From NCBI RefSeq assembly GCF_000377505.1, contig NZ_KB898199.1:1-64000 (forward strand): a DNA stretch of 64,000 nucleotides, in the 5' to 3' direction. This DNA is from Paenibacillus massiliensis 2301065 = DSM 16942. Lineage in GTDB: Bacteria > Bacillota > Bacilli > Paenibacillales > Paenibacillaceae. Position 1 is the stretch's first letter. Every line of letters begins with the position of its first letter. The notes beneath the pieces are model-generated. The model saw only the letters and a list, made by a program, of their open reading frames with translations, did no database searches and had not been told where the DNA came from. The position numbers and the translations under genes are program-made. This document shows, piece after piece, positions 53,226-62,038 of the stretch.

Positions 53226-55226
53226 ATGTCAGAATTTCCATCAGCGGATGACAACGTCCTCGTGAGTAACAAGACCAATCCAATAAAGCCGCTGTTAGAC
53301 GGGCAATGCCCGGATTTTCTTTCTTGGCTGCAAAACATGGACATTACGCCTTTGGATTTTCCATACATTGATAATCTGCTGCTTACCGCATATACAGACT
53401 GGATTAGGCAGTCTGAAGGATTAGAGTGGCTACGGAAATTCTCCACAGCCGTATTTAACACCGGAAGTGCACAGATAGCTGGTGCATGGGAGACCGAGGT
53501 ATATCAAGCCTGTGCGTCAAGAGTACTGAGTTCCGGTGCATGTGAGCACACGATTGAAGAATCCCCGGGTGGTATTCGCAACGTCGTCTACGGTGTTCCC
53601 TTATTTTCCCGGGTTCATCATGATCTGTTTGCTGTTCTGCTCTTCAAGATACCAGCGCAGGCGACCAGCGTTGCTCCGGGTCCTAGCACAGACTCACTTC
53701 AGACGGCTGCATTACATTACCGTAGCGTGTTCTATCAGAAATTCGAGAGTCTGTTCGTTGCAGATCTTCTGCATTCGAAGAATACGGTGGGTGGCCCGTC
53801 CAAGACGCCGTCTATTCTATTTCAATTGGTAAAGCGCATGCATGACAAGATCGAAGTGGATGCAGTGTTGGATGAGGTGTTCGACAGTATATCGGACATG
53901 TTCCCCGATGTGGAGATTACATTGTATATGGCTCAGGAGAGGCAGAATCTCAATCTGCGAGTAAAGCAGCTACTTCTGGATCAGAAGAGCAGCAATGTCA
54001 GCGTGAAGGCCTTTGTCAGTGGCCAGCCTGCAGTGGGGCAGGTGGACGGTCAGGAGATCACCGAGCTTGGCATCCCATTGAAGGGCAAGCAGGGCACATA
54101 TGGTGTTGTGCATCTGCAATTGCCGCCAGGGCAGAAGGAAATGAGCGAAATGGATATCAGCCTGATTACGATGATGGCGGACACAGCTGGAGTAGCTTTT
54201 GAGAACGCTAACCTGCTGGAGCAGTCCAACCTGCTCATCCAGGAGCTCAGATTGATCAACGAACTGGTCCAACGCCTGAATCAGAGTCTTCAGCTTACCG
54301 ATATCGTTCATTTTGCCATCTTCGAGCTTATGTCCATTTTTCAGGCCGAGAATTGCTGCATTGTACAGCTTGAAGAGAATGGAGAACATTCAAAAATCAT
54401 TGGCTGCAACGTGAGGGCTTTTGAAAATAGAGTTCTATATGGAGATTCAGGATTTTCAGGCCATATCCAGAGTTCTGGTGAACCGGTGATCGTCTCCGAT
54501 TATAGCAAGGAGTCTGCGATTGTGTCCGAGCTAATGAACGAGACGGGCTCGAAATCCATGATTGGTGTTCCGCTGCTCATGAGCGGCAAGGTCCGAGGCT
54601 CGATCATGCTGACGCATACACAGCCCTATTATTTCTCGTATAATAACTATAAATTGCTCCAGATGTTCTCGACGCACATCGGACTCGCACTCATGAATGC
54701 TTCCTTGCATGCACAGGTGAGAAGGTTGGCTAATATGGATATGCTAACAGGATTACACGTGCGCCACTATCTGGACAAGGTCATTCAGGAGCACCAGCAG
54801 AAGGATTTCTGTGGATCTCTTATTCTCATTGATATTGATCAGTTCAAGCGAGTTAACGATACGTTTGGACATCAGAAGGGCGACGATGTGCTGAAAATTG
54901 TCAGCGGAATTATTAAGGATAGTGTCCGCAGTGAGGATCTCAGTGCCCGTTGGGGTGGTGAGGAGCTAGCTATCTACTTGCCTCAGCTGGGTATTTACCA
55001 GGCTCTTCAGGTGGCTGAGACGATCCGCAAGAAGGTACCAGGAGAGACGGATCCGTCGGTTACCATCTCCTGCGGTATTGCGGAATGGAGCTGGATGGAC
55101 GATCAGGTCAGCATAGAGAAACTGTTCTATAGAGCTGATATGGCGTTGTACGATGCCAAGAAGCAGGGGCGCAATCGTACGGTGCTTGAGAATCTGGACG
55201 CTGAGCTTATGGGCCAGATCGAATGA
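53226..55226 (+). CDS. GAF-domain diguanylate cyclase
   Basis: 666 residues, soluble. An N-terminal region of unknown type (to about 200), a first GAF-like domain (about 215-350, FDSISDMFPDVEITLYM), a second GAF (about 375-510, ELMSIFQAENCCIVQLEE, GVPLLMSGKVRGSIML), and a GGDEF domain (520-660) with DMLTGLHVRHYLDK, LILIDIDQFKRVNDTFGHQKGDDVL and the active site GGEEL. RSED five residues before it is an intact inhibitory I-site. It makes c-di-GMP from two GTP in response to a GAF signal. ATG 53226 has GAAGGAG upstream; the frame starts earlier but without this site. Confidence 0.9.
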   Translation: MSEFPSADDNVLVSNKTNPIKPLLDGQCPDFLSWLQNMDITPLDFPYIDNLLLTAYTDWIRQSEGLEWLRKFSTAVFNTGSAQIAGAWETEVYQACASRVLSSGACEHTIEESPGGIRNVVYGVPLFSRVHHDLFAVLLFKIPAQATSVAPGPSTDSLQTAALHYRSVFYQKFESLFVADLLHSKNTVGGPSKTPSILFQLVKRMHDKIEVDAVLDEVFDSISDMFPDVEITLYMAQERQNLNLRVKQLLLDQKSSNVSVKAFVSGQPAVGQVDGQEITELGIPLKGKQGTYGVVHLQLPPGQKEMSEMDISLITMMADTAGVAFENANLLEQSNLLIQELRLINELVQRLNQSLQLTDIVHFAIFELMSIFQAENCCIVQLEENGEHSKIIGCNVRAFENRVLYGDSGFSGHIQSSGEPVIVSDYSKESAIVSELMNETGSKSMIGVPLLMSGKVRGSIMLTHTQPYYFSYNNYKLLQMFSTHIGLALMNASLHAQVRRLANMDMLTGLHVRHYLDKVIQEHQQKDFCGSLILIDIDQFKRVNDTFGHQKGDDVLKIVSGIIKDSVRSEDLSARWGGEELAIYLPQLGIYQALQVAETIRKKVPGETDPSVTISCGIAEWSWMDDQVSIEKLFYRADMALYDAKKQGRNRTVLENLDAELMGQIE

Positions 55227-55274
55227 CATGCAGCAGATGTACAGCTATTGGAACCGAATTAGATTCATGAACTG

Positions 55275-55328
55275 TAAGCTCTCCTAAGCTCGTTGCCACT
55301 ATGGCTGCGTGCAGGAGGGCTTATTTGT
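55275..55328 (+). terminator. Terminator
   Basis: TAAGCTCTCCT ... AGGAGGGCTTA around a 27-base loop, then TTTG. Confidence 0.5.
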
Positions 55329-55473
55329 CGCATCATCGGCTCAAATCTGTTCTAAGGGCCTATTCCTCTCCCGCCCCTGCTAGGGCACAGCTTGCAGACT
55401 GTAATTCTGAATATAAGCGGGGTGAGTAGGGAAGCCTATTGTGCTGAACCTAGATTTTGGGGAGGCGGTAGAT

Positions 55474-56328
55474 ATGCGAGGATGGCGAATATACGCAGTG
55501 ATCATCATCTGTACACTTCTGGCAGAGGGCTGCTTGAATGCAGATCAGGGCCACACGCCGCAGGAGCTGTACAGAATGGCTTCAGCTGGGATTGCGGGTA
55601 AGGAACGTATGAGCTTCCGTGGAATGGCCGCGATTAGGCGATCTAACAGCAGCTTGTTTGAGCAGCAGATACATTATGAGGGTTCTTTGCGTGGGCATGA
55701 TGTTGTCGAGATTCGGACAATACTGCCGTCGGAGGAAGCAACGCTTTCCCCTGTACACAAGACGTCTAGCGAGCACAAGCCTTTTTCTATTGAAAACAAA
55801 GGCGGGCCAAAATCAATGATGCGGCGAGAACAAGGCAAGTGGCAGTTGAATTCATTGGGCAGCAGGGAGTGGGATGGGACAGTGGGGCGATTCAATCCTT
55901 TTCATCAATTAAGTCAGCTGGACCGCTACAATAAGCTTGTATCATTGGAAAGCGGTTCTCCCCGCGGTGTCAAAATGCTTCGGATTGAATTGACTCCGGC
56001 CGATGCCAAGCAAATGCTTCGTGATGAATTGACTACGGAGATGGAGAATATGGAGACCCATTATTTGAAGCAACTGCAGCAAATGGATGCAGTAGCCACC
56101 GTTCATAAAGATGAGCTACGCCAGGAGATTCAGCATACCCGCAAGCAGGAGCAGAGCGAGATGCTGAACAGACTTAAGGATGCCGAGGTGCGTGCAGTCT
56201 ATCACATGACCATTGATAAGGCGACCAGTCTGCCATTGCGTCTGTCCTCCGAGACGAAGTTAAGCTACAAGAATGATCCGGAACAGGGAGAAGCATTGGT
56301 GACGGATGTTTTTTTTGAAGGGTATTAA
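55474..56328 (+). CDS. Putative lipoprotein
   Basis: 284 residues. Short basic head and hydrophobic stretch (RIYAVIIICTLLAEGC) ending in a possible lipobox cysteine, with Glu at -2, so lipidation is probable but not certain. The rest is hydrophilic, with a long helical section near 190-235 (MLRDELTTEMENMETHYLKQL...DELRQEIQHTRKQEQ). No enzyme motif recognised; the layout resembles outer-surface lipoproteins of the LolA-like sort. GGGGAGG lies before ATG 55474. Single gene. Confidence 0.65.
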   Translation: MRGWRIYAVIIICTLLAEGCLNADQGHTPQELYRMASAGIAGKERMSFRGMAAIRRSNSSLFEQQIHYEGSLRGHDVVEIRTILPSEEATLSPVHKTSSEHKPFSIENKGGPKSMMRREQGKWQLNSLGSREWDGTVGRFNPFHQLSQLDRYNKLVSLESGSPRGVKMLRIELTPADAKQMLRDELTTEMENMETHYLKQLQQMDAVATVHKDELRQEIQHTRKQEQSEMLNRLKDAEVRAVYHMTIDKATSLPLRLSSETKLSYKNDPEQGEALVTDVFFEGY

Positions 56329-56485
56329 GTTGTGTGAAAGAACGTGATACAATAAATAATGAAGAATTAACCTGTGTTCAAATGTGCATTTGCAGGTGAT
56401 TACATAATCGGCTAACGCTGTAAATTAAAAGCTTGCAAAATGCCTAGGAATGAATGGACAAAGCAAGCATAGAGGAGAGAGCTTA

Positions 56486-57601
56486 ATGAAGGACCCAAGA
56501 ATTTTAAAATTGGCAGAGACACTCGTCGGCTATTCTGTTGATGTTCAGCCAGGCGAGAATATTTTGGTAGAGATGATCGGTTCGGAGCGGGATTTGCTTA
56601 ACGCCATCATTGAGGAAATAGCTAAGCGTGGGGGAAATGCCTTCGTTGAGCTGACGGACCGCAGGGTGCAACGAGTGATGCTGCGCAATGCCAATCGTGA
56701 GCAGATTGAGACATGGGCAAAGCTGGACCTGGAGCGTATGAAGCAAATGCACGGATACATTGGTATTCGCGCAGGCGAAAATGTAAATGAACTGTCCGAT
56801 GTTCCAGAGGACAAGATGAAGCTGTACAACTCATTGTACTCGCATCCGATACATAGTGAACAGCGTGTCAAGCATACCAAATGGGTAGTTCTTCGTTATC
56901 CTAATGCAAGTATGTCTCAGCTGGCGAATACAAGCACAGAGGCCTTTGAGGACTTCTATTTCGATGTATGCACGCTGGATTATGCCAAGATGGATAAAGC
57001 ACAGGACGCGCTTGCTGACCTGATGAGCCGTACAGACAAGGTGCGTATTACAGGACCGGGAACAGACCTGTCCTTCTCGATCAAAGATATTGGAGCTATC
57101 AAGTGCTCAGGTAAGCGCAATATTCCTGATGGAGAGGTCTATTCTGCTCCTGTCCGTAATTCGGTTAATGGTACGATCAGCTACAATACACCGACTCTGT
57201 ACAATGGTGTGACTTTCGACAATGTGAAATTCCGGTTCGAGAACGGAAAAATTGTTGAAGCAGAGAGCAACAACAGCAGCAAGCTGAATGAAATTCTGGA
57301 TACAGACGAAGGCGCACGTTACATTGGTGAATTCGCAATTGGCTTCAACCCGTACATTTTGACACCAATGAAGGACATCCTGTTCGACGAGAAGATCGCC
57401 GGCAGTTTGCACTTCACGCCAGGTCAGGCCTATGAAGAGGCTGATAACGGCAACCGCTCCTCCATTCACTGGGATCTGGTGTTCATTCAACGTCCTGAAT
57501 ATGGCGGCGGAGAGATCTACTTTGACGACGTCCTGATTCGCAAGGATGGCATCTTCGTGTTGCCGGAGTTGGAGTGCTTGAATCCGGATCAGCTGAAATA
57601 G
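56486..57601 (+). CDS. M29-family aminopeptidase
   Basis: 371 residues. The start DPRILKLAETLVGYSVDVQPGENILVE and metal-site regions (GPGTDLSFSI, GEVYSAPVRNSVNGT, EIPEF-like GEFAIGFNPYI, GSLHFTPGQAYEEADNGNRSSIHWDLV) are those of thermophilic AmpS/AmpT-type dimetal aminopeptidases. It releases N-terminal residues from peptides in the cytoplasm. GAGGAGAG precedes ATG 56486; the ATG at 56450 precedes that site. Confidence 0.92.
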   Translation: MKDPRILKLAETLVGYSVDVQPGENILVEMIGSERDLLNAIIEEIAKRGGNAFVELTDRRVQRVMLRNANREQIETWAKLDLERMKQMHGYIGIRAGENVNELSDVPEDKMKLYNSLYSHPIHSEQRVKHTKWVVLRYPNASMSQLANTSTEAFEDFYFDVCTLDYAKMDKAQDALADLMSRTDKVRITGPGTDLSFSIKDIGAIKCSGKRNIPDGEVYSAPVRNSVNGTISYNTPTLYNGVTFDNVKFRFENGKIVEAESNNSSKLNEILDTDEGARYIGEFAIGFNPYILTPMKDILFDEKIAGSLHFTPGQAYEEADNGNRSSIHWDLVFIQRPEYGGGEIYFDDVLIRKDGIFVLPELECLNPDQLK

Positions 57602-57700
57602 GATTAATTTCTTGCTGAGAAAGCGGATTCAATGTATCATGAATGGAGTAATAAATCATATGATACAACAAGGTAATCCAGTTAAATCGGAGGGATTCAT

Positions 57701-57946
57701 ATGTCCAGTAACAATGCAGCAGTAGTAGAAATCGCCCAGACCGCAGGTAAGTTCACATCGTCCATCGTGCTTCATTCGGACAACAAGTACATTGATGTGA
57801 AGAGTATTCTGGGATTGTTCACCACACTGGTGAATAGCCACAGCTACGAGCTCCATGTGCACGGACCAGATGCAGATGAGGCTAAGCAAGCTATGGCAGA
57901 GGTATTTGCCAAGCACGGCATGGAAATTCAAGTCGTGACTGACTAG
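57701..57946 (+). CDS. Second HPr-like protein, shortened and without the histidine
   Basis: 81 residues. EIAQTAGKFTSSIVLHSDNKYIDVKSILGLF and ELHVHGPDADEAKQAM match the helix 1-strand-loop-helix 2 region of HPr. The first strand and the GIHARPA active loop are missing: the sequence begins almost at helix 1. Ser35 of KSILGL aligns with the HPr-kinase target serine. As with the protein at 3422, it cannot act as phosphocarrier. Ribosome site GGAGGG at good distance. It has its own terminator (58001). Confidence 0.8.
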   Translation: MSSNNAAVVEIAQTAGKFTSSIVLHSDNKYIDVKSILGLFTTLVNSHSYELHVHGPDADEAKQAMAEVFAKHGMEIQVVTD

Positions 57947-58000
57947 ATCGATCAGAATCGATCTGTGTAGCTTCAGAATTAGTTATACTAGTGCATTACG

Positions 58001-58032
58001 GGTGTCGTCCTTATAGGGCGGCACCTGTTTTA
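58001..58032 (+). terminator. Terminator
   Basis: GGTGTCGTCC-TTATA-GGGCGGCACC followed by TGTTTTAAT. Confidence 0.65.
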
Positions 58033-58200
58033 ATAATGGGACATCAGTGCATAAGAAAATATTGCTTTTTATGCTTTTCCCTGTCTGTACTGATATTGTG
58101 GGACGTTTTTTAAGCAGAGGTTCTTGTATTGGCGCCTGAATTCGTCTAATATTAAAGACAGGATGTCTTTAGGTTATACCAAGACAGAGGGGGGAAGAAT

Positions 58201-58491
58201 GTGACTTCATCTGATTTGCAAGAACAGCTACACCTGAAAGCAATCAGTCTTCTTCAGGAAGATGCGGATAAAATACAGAAGCTTATTGAAGTACAGATGG
58301 AGAATCTGGCTACCCGTTACTGCCCTCTCTATGAGGAAGTTCTGGATACTCAAATGTATGGTTTTTCCAAGGAGGTAGACTTTGCTGTTCGTGCAGGACT
58401 TCTTCCAGAGCATGCGGGCAAACAGTTGGTGAGCAAGCTGGAACGCAATTTGGCTCTTCTGTATGAAGCAATGAACAACAAAGAGGAGTAG
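58201..58491 (+). CDS. ylaN: YlaN-family protein
   Basis: 96 residues. KAISLLQEDADKIQKLIEVQMENLATRYCPLYEEVLDTQMYGFSKEVDFAVRAGL is the YlaN signature. In Bacillus and Staphylococcus this small helical protein binds Fe(II) and influences Fur-controlled iron supply. GTG start after a long GAGGGGGGAAG. As in Bacillus it lies near ftsW, though here a cation antiporter and a Gls24 gene stand between. Two terminators follow. Confidence 0.92.
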   Translation: MTSSDLQEQLHLKAISLLQEDADKIQKLIEVQMENLATRYCPLYEEVLDTQMYGFSKEVDFAVRAGLLPEHAGKQLVSKLERNLALLYEAMNNKEE

Positions 58492-58518
58492 CTTTGTAGC
58501 TGCTGAAGCGATACAGGA

Positions 58519-58548
58519 GCATGCAGATCATACCTGCATGCTTTTTTT
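58519..58548 (+). terminator. Terminator of ylaN
   Basis: GCATGCAG-ATCATAC-CTGCATGC followed by TTTTTTT. Confidence 0.85.
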
Positions 58549-58568
58549 GAGGTCCTAGCTCCAGACTA

Positions 58569-58610
58569 TAAAAAAGGCGGTTCTCTATTCCTAGAGAGCC
58601 GCCTTTTTTA
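58569..58610. terminator. Bidirectional terminator
   Basis: AAAAAAGGCGGTTCTCTA-TTCC-TAGAGAGCCGCCTTTTTT; ends the antiporter gene from the other side. Confidence 0.85.
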
Positions 58611-58693
58611 AGATGCAATTGAACGGCGATGGACGTTTTTTTATTCGTAGCAGGCAGGCCAGCCTCAGCTTATGAGAAGGGCGGCTCTCCTCT

Positions 58694-59764
58694 TTATACC
58701 AGATAAAAGGATACACCCAGAATGAAGTAGACAGCCAGCAGCATCAGTCCCTCATACCAGTTAGTCGATCCATCCTGCGTGATGGATTTGGCAATGAATA
58801 CAGATACCCCGATGGCAACGAGCTCAATGGTGGTGAACACAATATCCATGGTATTTCCCATGAAATAACTAATGAAGATCAGGACGGGTGCCACAAATAA
58901 AGCAATTTGCAGGCTGCTACCGACAGCAATCTCGACAGATGCACCGATCTTATTCTTCATGGCGAGCATGATGGCTGCGCTATGCTCCGCTGCATTCCCG
59001 ATGATCGCCACCAGGAAGGCCCCCACAAATAATTCACTCAAGCCAAATTGTGTGGTGAACGTCTCCAGTGTACCTACCAGCCATTCACTGACGAAGGCAA
59101 CCATAATCGTGGCAATGACCAGATAGATAATGGAGGTTCGCTTGCTCCAGGCAGGAGCGTGCTCATGTGGGAGCTCCTCATCCTTCTGATCCGTTACATC
59201 CGATAGATAATCCTTATGAGTGATCATCGAGAAGAGCAGCCAGGCAAGATAGGCCACAATTAACACACCTGCTACGATTAGGCTGAGGGTGTCGGTGTCT
59301 TGATCAGTAATGGAGTGAGTCTTCAGAAATACAGCCGGAATGAACAGCGAAATGACCGCCACCACCATCAGAGAGCCACTTAGTCCAGCCAGTGAAACGT
59401 TGTAATTCTGAACCTTGTGCTTCAAGCCACCTGCGAACAGGCTAGCACCCAGTACGAGCAGCAGGTTGCCGATGATCGAGCCTGTGAGGCTTGCTTTTAC
59501 CATATCATACAGACCTTCACGAATCAGGAAGATGGCAATAATCAATTCGGCAGCATTCCCGAAGGTGGCATTCAGAAATCCTCCCAGCCGCTGGCCTGCA
59601 TAGTGGGCTACACTTTCGGTTGCTTTGCCAAGGAAGCCCGCTACCAGGATTACAGATGCGGCAGACAGGATAAACTGGATAATGGGACTCCATCCTGCGT
59701 AATGACCAATAGCGCTCAGCAGGAAAAATACAATGAGAAGAATGGGATACAACGGCTTGGACAT
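58694..59764 (-). CDS. Calcium/proton antiporter (CaCA, CAX type)
   Basis: 356 residues, about 11 membrane segments. Both alpha repeats carry the expected motif: GNAAELIIAIFLI in the first half and GNAAEHSAAIMLA in the second, with an acidic histidine-containing loop in the middle (DQKDEELPHEHAPAW). It exports Ca2+ in exchange for protons. GAGGTG upstream of the ATG. Monocistronic. Confidence 0.92.
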   Translation of the reverse strand: MSKPLYPILLIVFFLLSAIGHYAGWSPIIQFILSAASVILVAGFLGKATESVAHYAGQRLGGFLNATFGNAAELIIAIFLIREGLYDMVKASLTGSIIGNLLLVLGASLFAGGLKHKVQNYNVSLAGLSGSLMVVAVISLFIPAVFLKTHSITDQDTDTLSLIVAGVLIVAYLAWLLFSMITHKDYLSDVTDQKDEELPHEHAPAWSKRTSIIYLVIATIMVAFVSEWLVGTLETFTTQFGLSELFVGAFLVAIIGNAAEHSAAIMLAMKNKIGASVEIAVGSSLQIALFVAPVLIFISYFMGNTMDIVFTTIELVAIGVSVFIAKSITQDGSTNWYEGLMLLAVYFILGVSFYLV

Positions 59765-59991
59765 GTTGTGTACACCTCGTTTATATAGATGAGTCTTTCA
59801 TATGTAAATCCTTGCTCAATTAATATAACCAGAACGACATAAAAGATAAACGATGTATGACACTGTATCCTCGTAAAGGCTGTACGTAGATAGGCTCTCC
59901 AAATATTCACAAAGAGATGCATAACAGGGTTTGCATTTGCAGTGGGGAAGGATTTACAATACGAGTATGAAGGTGAAGGGGGATGTGTGGC

Positions 59992-60357
59992 ATGGCAGAA
60001 CAACTGCAATTAGAGAGCGGAAGTATCCGAGTATCCAACGATGTCGTCGCCAAGATCGCAGGACTTGCTGCGCTGGAGACGCCTGGCATTGCTGCAATGT
60101 CGGGGGGATTGTCTGATGGATGGGCGAAAAGATTAAGCGGCAAAAATGTTCAAAAAGGCGTGACTGTTGAAGTTGGTCAGCTGGAAGCCGCCATTGATCT
60201 CCGCATCATGGTTCTCTATGAAACACCGATCCACGAGGTCTGCCGCATGCTCCAGCAGAATGTACGGGAAGCGGTTGAGACCATGACGGGCCTCAAGGTT
60301 GTTGAGGTTAACGTCAAGGTGGAGGGCGTAGTATTCAACAAGGAAGATGAACTCTAA
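59992..60357 (+). CDS. Asp23/Gls24-family envelope stress protein
   Basis: 121 residues. SGSIRVSNDVVAKIAGLAALETPGIAAMSGGL, KGVTVEVGQLEAAIDLRIMV, and VREAVETMTGLKVVEVNVKVEGV are typical. Family members associate with the cell envelope and respond to alkaline or wall stress. ATG 59992 has GGGGGAT upstream; the ATG at 59983 is too close to it. Small stand-alone gene. Confidence 0.9.
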   Translation: MAEQLQLESGSIRVSNDVVAKIAGLAALETPGIAAMSGGLSDGWAKRLSGKNVQKGVTVEVGQLEAAIDLRIMVLYETPIHEVCRMLQQNVREAVETMTGLKVVEVNVKVEGVVFNKEDEL

Positions 60358-60469
60358 TTGGCATACAGTGTTCCTGATTTGTGAATCGGGGTATATGTTC
60401 CAAGGGCTACATGATAGCACCAACAAGTAAACACATTATAATGGATGTAACATTGCATGCTGGATTGCA

Positions 60470-60507
60470 AAAAAGACTGACGGAGTATTAATCCGTCAGT
60501 CTTTTTG
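60470..60507. terminator. Bidirectional terminator
   Basis: AAAAAGACTGACGGA-GTATTAA-TCCGTCAGTCTTTTT between the Gls24 gene (+) and ftsW (-); perfect 15-bp stem. Confidence 0.9.
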
Positions 60508-60530
60508 TGGAGAAATGTGTACTCAGCGGC

Positions 60531-61784
60531 TCAGCGTGAACGATTAGCGCGCTTACGCTCGAACGGTGTTGAAGGGGTCTGAGTTCGAATCTGAACTCCG
60601 GTCGTCCGTTCTTGTATGCTCTGCCTGGAATTCTCCCGGGAAATGCTAAGCATGATTCCCATAGATAGCATCATGACAAGCAATGATGACCCCCCATAGC
60701 TGATGAACGGCAAAGTAACACCTGTCATCGGGATGGTCTGGGTAACACCGCCGATGTTAATGAAGGCTTGAATCGCAATCAGTCCCATTATACCTGTGCC
60801 GACAAGGGTGCCGAACGAATCATGGCAACGCAAGGCCACAAGCATACCTCGCCAGATGAAGTATAGATATAAGAGCAGAAACACCGTAGTTCCAATAAAG
60901 CCAAGCTCTTCACCGATGACCGAGAAGATGAAGTCATTAAATGGATTCGGGAGATAATGCAGCTTCACGATGCCTTGTCCAAATCCAGAACCTGTTACAC
61001 CACCCTCACCGATGGCTCTTAGCGACTGTAGCAAGTTATAGCCTGATCCTTGTTGGTCTTTCGTCGGGTCAAGGAAGGCTTCGATCCGTCCTACCTTGTA
61101 ATTACTGCCACCATCCACCTGATCATCAGGAGTCAGCGAGCTAAGGAGTGACCCGGCTCCAAACACGATTCCTGCCCCAAGAACGAACAACAGTACAGAG
61201 CCTACAATATGCTTGAGACTGGCTCCGCCAGTATAGATAATCAGGCCACAGGTTGCGACCAGTATGAAGCAAGACCCTAAATCCGGCTGGAGCATAATCA
61301 GACCGGCGACGAAGCCAACAATAACCATTACAGGTATGTAGCCCGTACGCAAATCTCGAAATTTCTCACCTTTCTTGGCGATTAAGGCCGATAGGTAGAG
61401 AATAATTGAGATTTTGGCAAGCTCAGTAGGCTGTATGCCGAACAATCCCAGGTTGAACCAGCTCTTGGCCCCATTCAGCTTGCTCATGAACAATACCAGT
61501 ATTAGTAGAAGAACAGTAACGAAGAATAAAGGTACAAATAGCTTCTTGTATTTCTCCATTCGGATGTTCATGGCAACAAGCATTACGAAAAGGCCTAACA
61601 CAGCAAATCCTGCCTGGCGCTTTGCAAAATAGAGTGCATCGTTGTTGTATTTTTCGTTCAGAAGGGCAACGCTCGAACTGGAACTGAATACCATGATTAC
61701 GCCGAAACCGACCAGCAGTAATGTCAGTATTAGCAGTTGGAAATCGGGCGTACCTCTACGTCGCACCGGTTTCGTTTGTGTCAT
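60531..61784 (-). CDS. ftsW: Peptidoglycan glycosyltransferase FtsW
   Basis: 417 residues, about 10 membrane segments. SEDS signatures: GAKSWFNLGLFGIQPTELAKI, LQPDLGSCFI, NDFIFSVIGEELGFIG, VTLPFISYGGSSLL. Tail is basic (FERKRANRSR). It polymerises lipid II at the division septum with a partner PBP. AAGGGG precedes the ATG. The RodA paralogue is similar, but GIQPTE and nearness to ylaN favour FtsW. Confidence 0.9.
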   Translation of the reverse strand: MTQTKPVRRRGTPDFQLLILTLLLVGFGVIMVFSSSSSVALLNEKYNNDALYFAKRQAGFAVLGLFVMLVAMNIRMEKYKKLFVPLFFVTVLLLILVLFMSKLNGAKSWFNLGLFGIQPTELAKISIILYLSALIAKKGEKFRDLRTGYIPVMVIVGFVAGLIMLQPDLGSCFILVATCGLIIYTGGASLKHIVGSVLLFVLGAGIVFGAGSLLSSLTPDDQVDGGSNYKVGRIEAFLDPTKDQQGSGYNLLQSLRAIGEGGVTGSGFGQGIVKLHYLPNPFNDFIFSVIGEELGFIGTTVFLLLYLYFIWRGMLVALRCHDSFGTLVGTGIMGLIAIQAFINIGGVTQTIPMTGVTLPFISYGGSSLLVMMLSMGIMLSISRENSRQSIQERTTGVQIRTQTPSTPFERKRANRSR

Positions 61785-62038
61785 CTTAGCTACCCCTTGG
61801 TGAACGCCTCGACCTTACTAGCCGAGCGCTCATGTATTCTTTACCATCATAGTATTTTTGGGGGGCTTCTGCAAGCGTATTAAGGGTAGTCAGCCTGTGC
61901 GTAATTAGGTTGTGCTGTGCTAGGTATCAGAAGCTTGAATGTTCTGGTACAATAGGATGAAAGAAAAGCTGCCAAGGAGCAGCCGACACATGAACATACA
62001 TATAGTGCAAGGAAGAGTGGATCAAGGAGGAACGTAGC

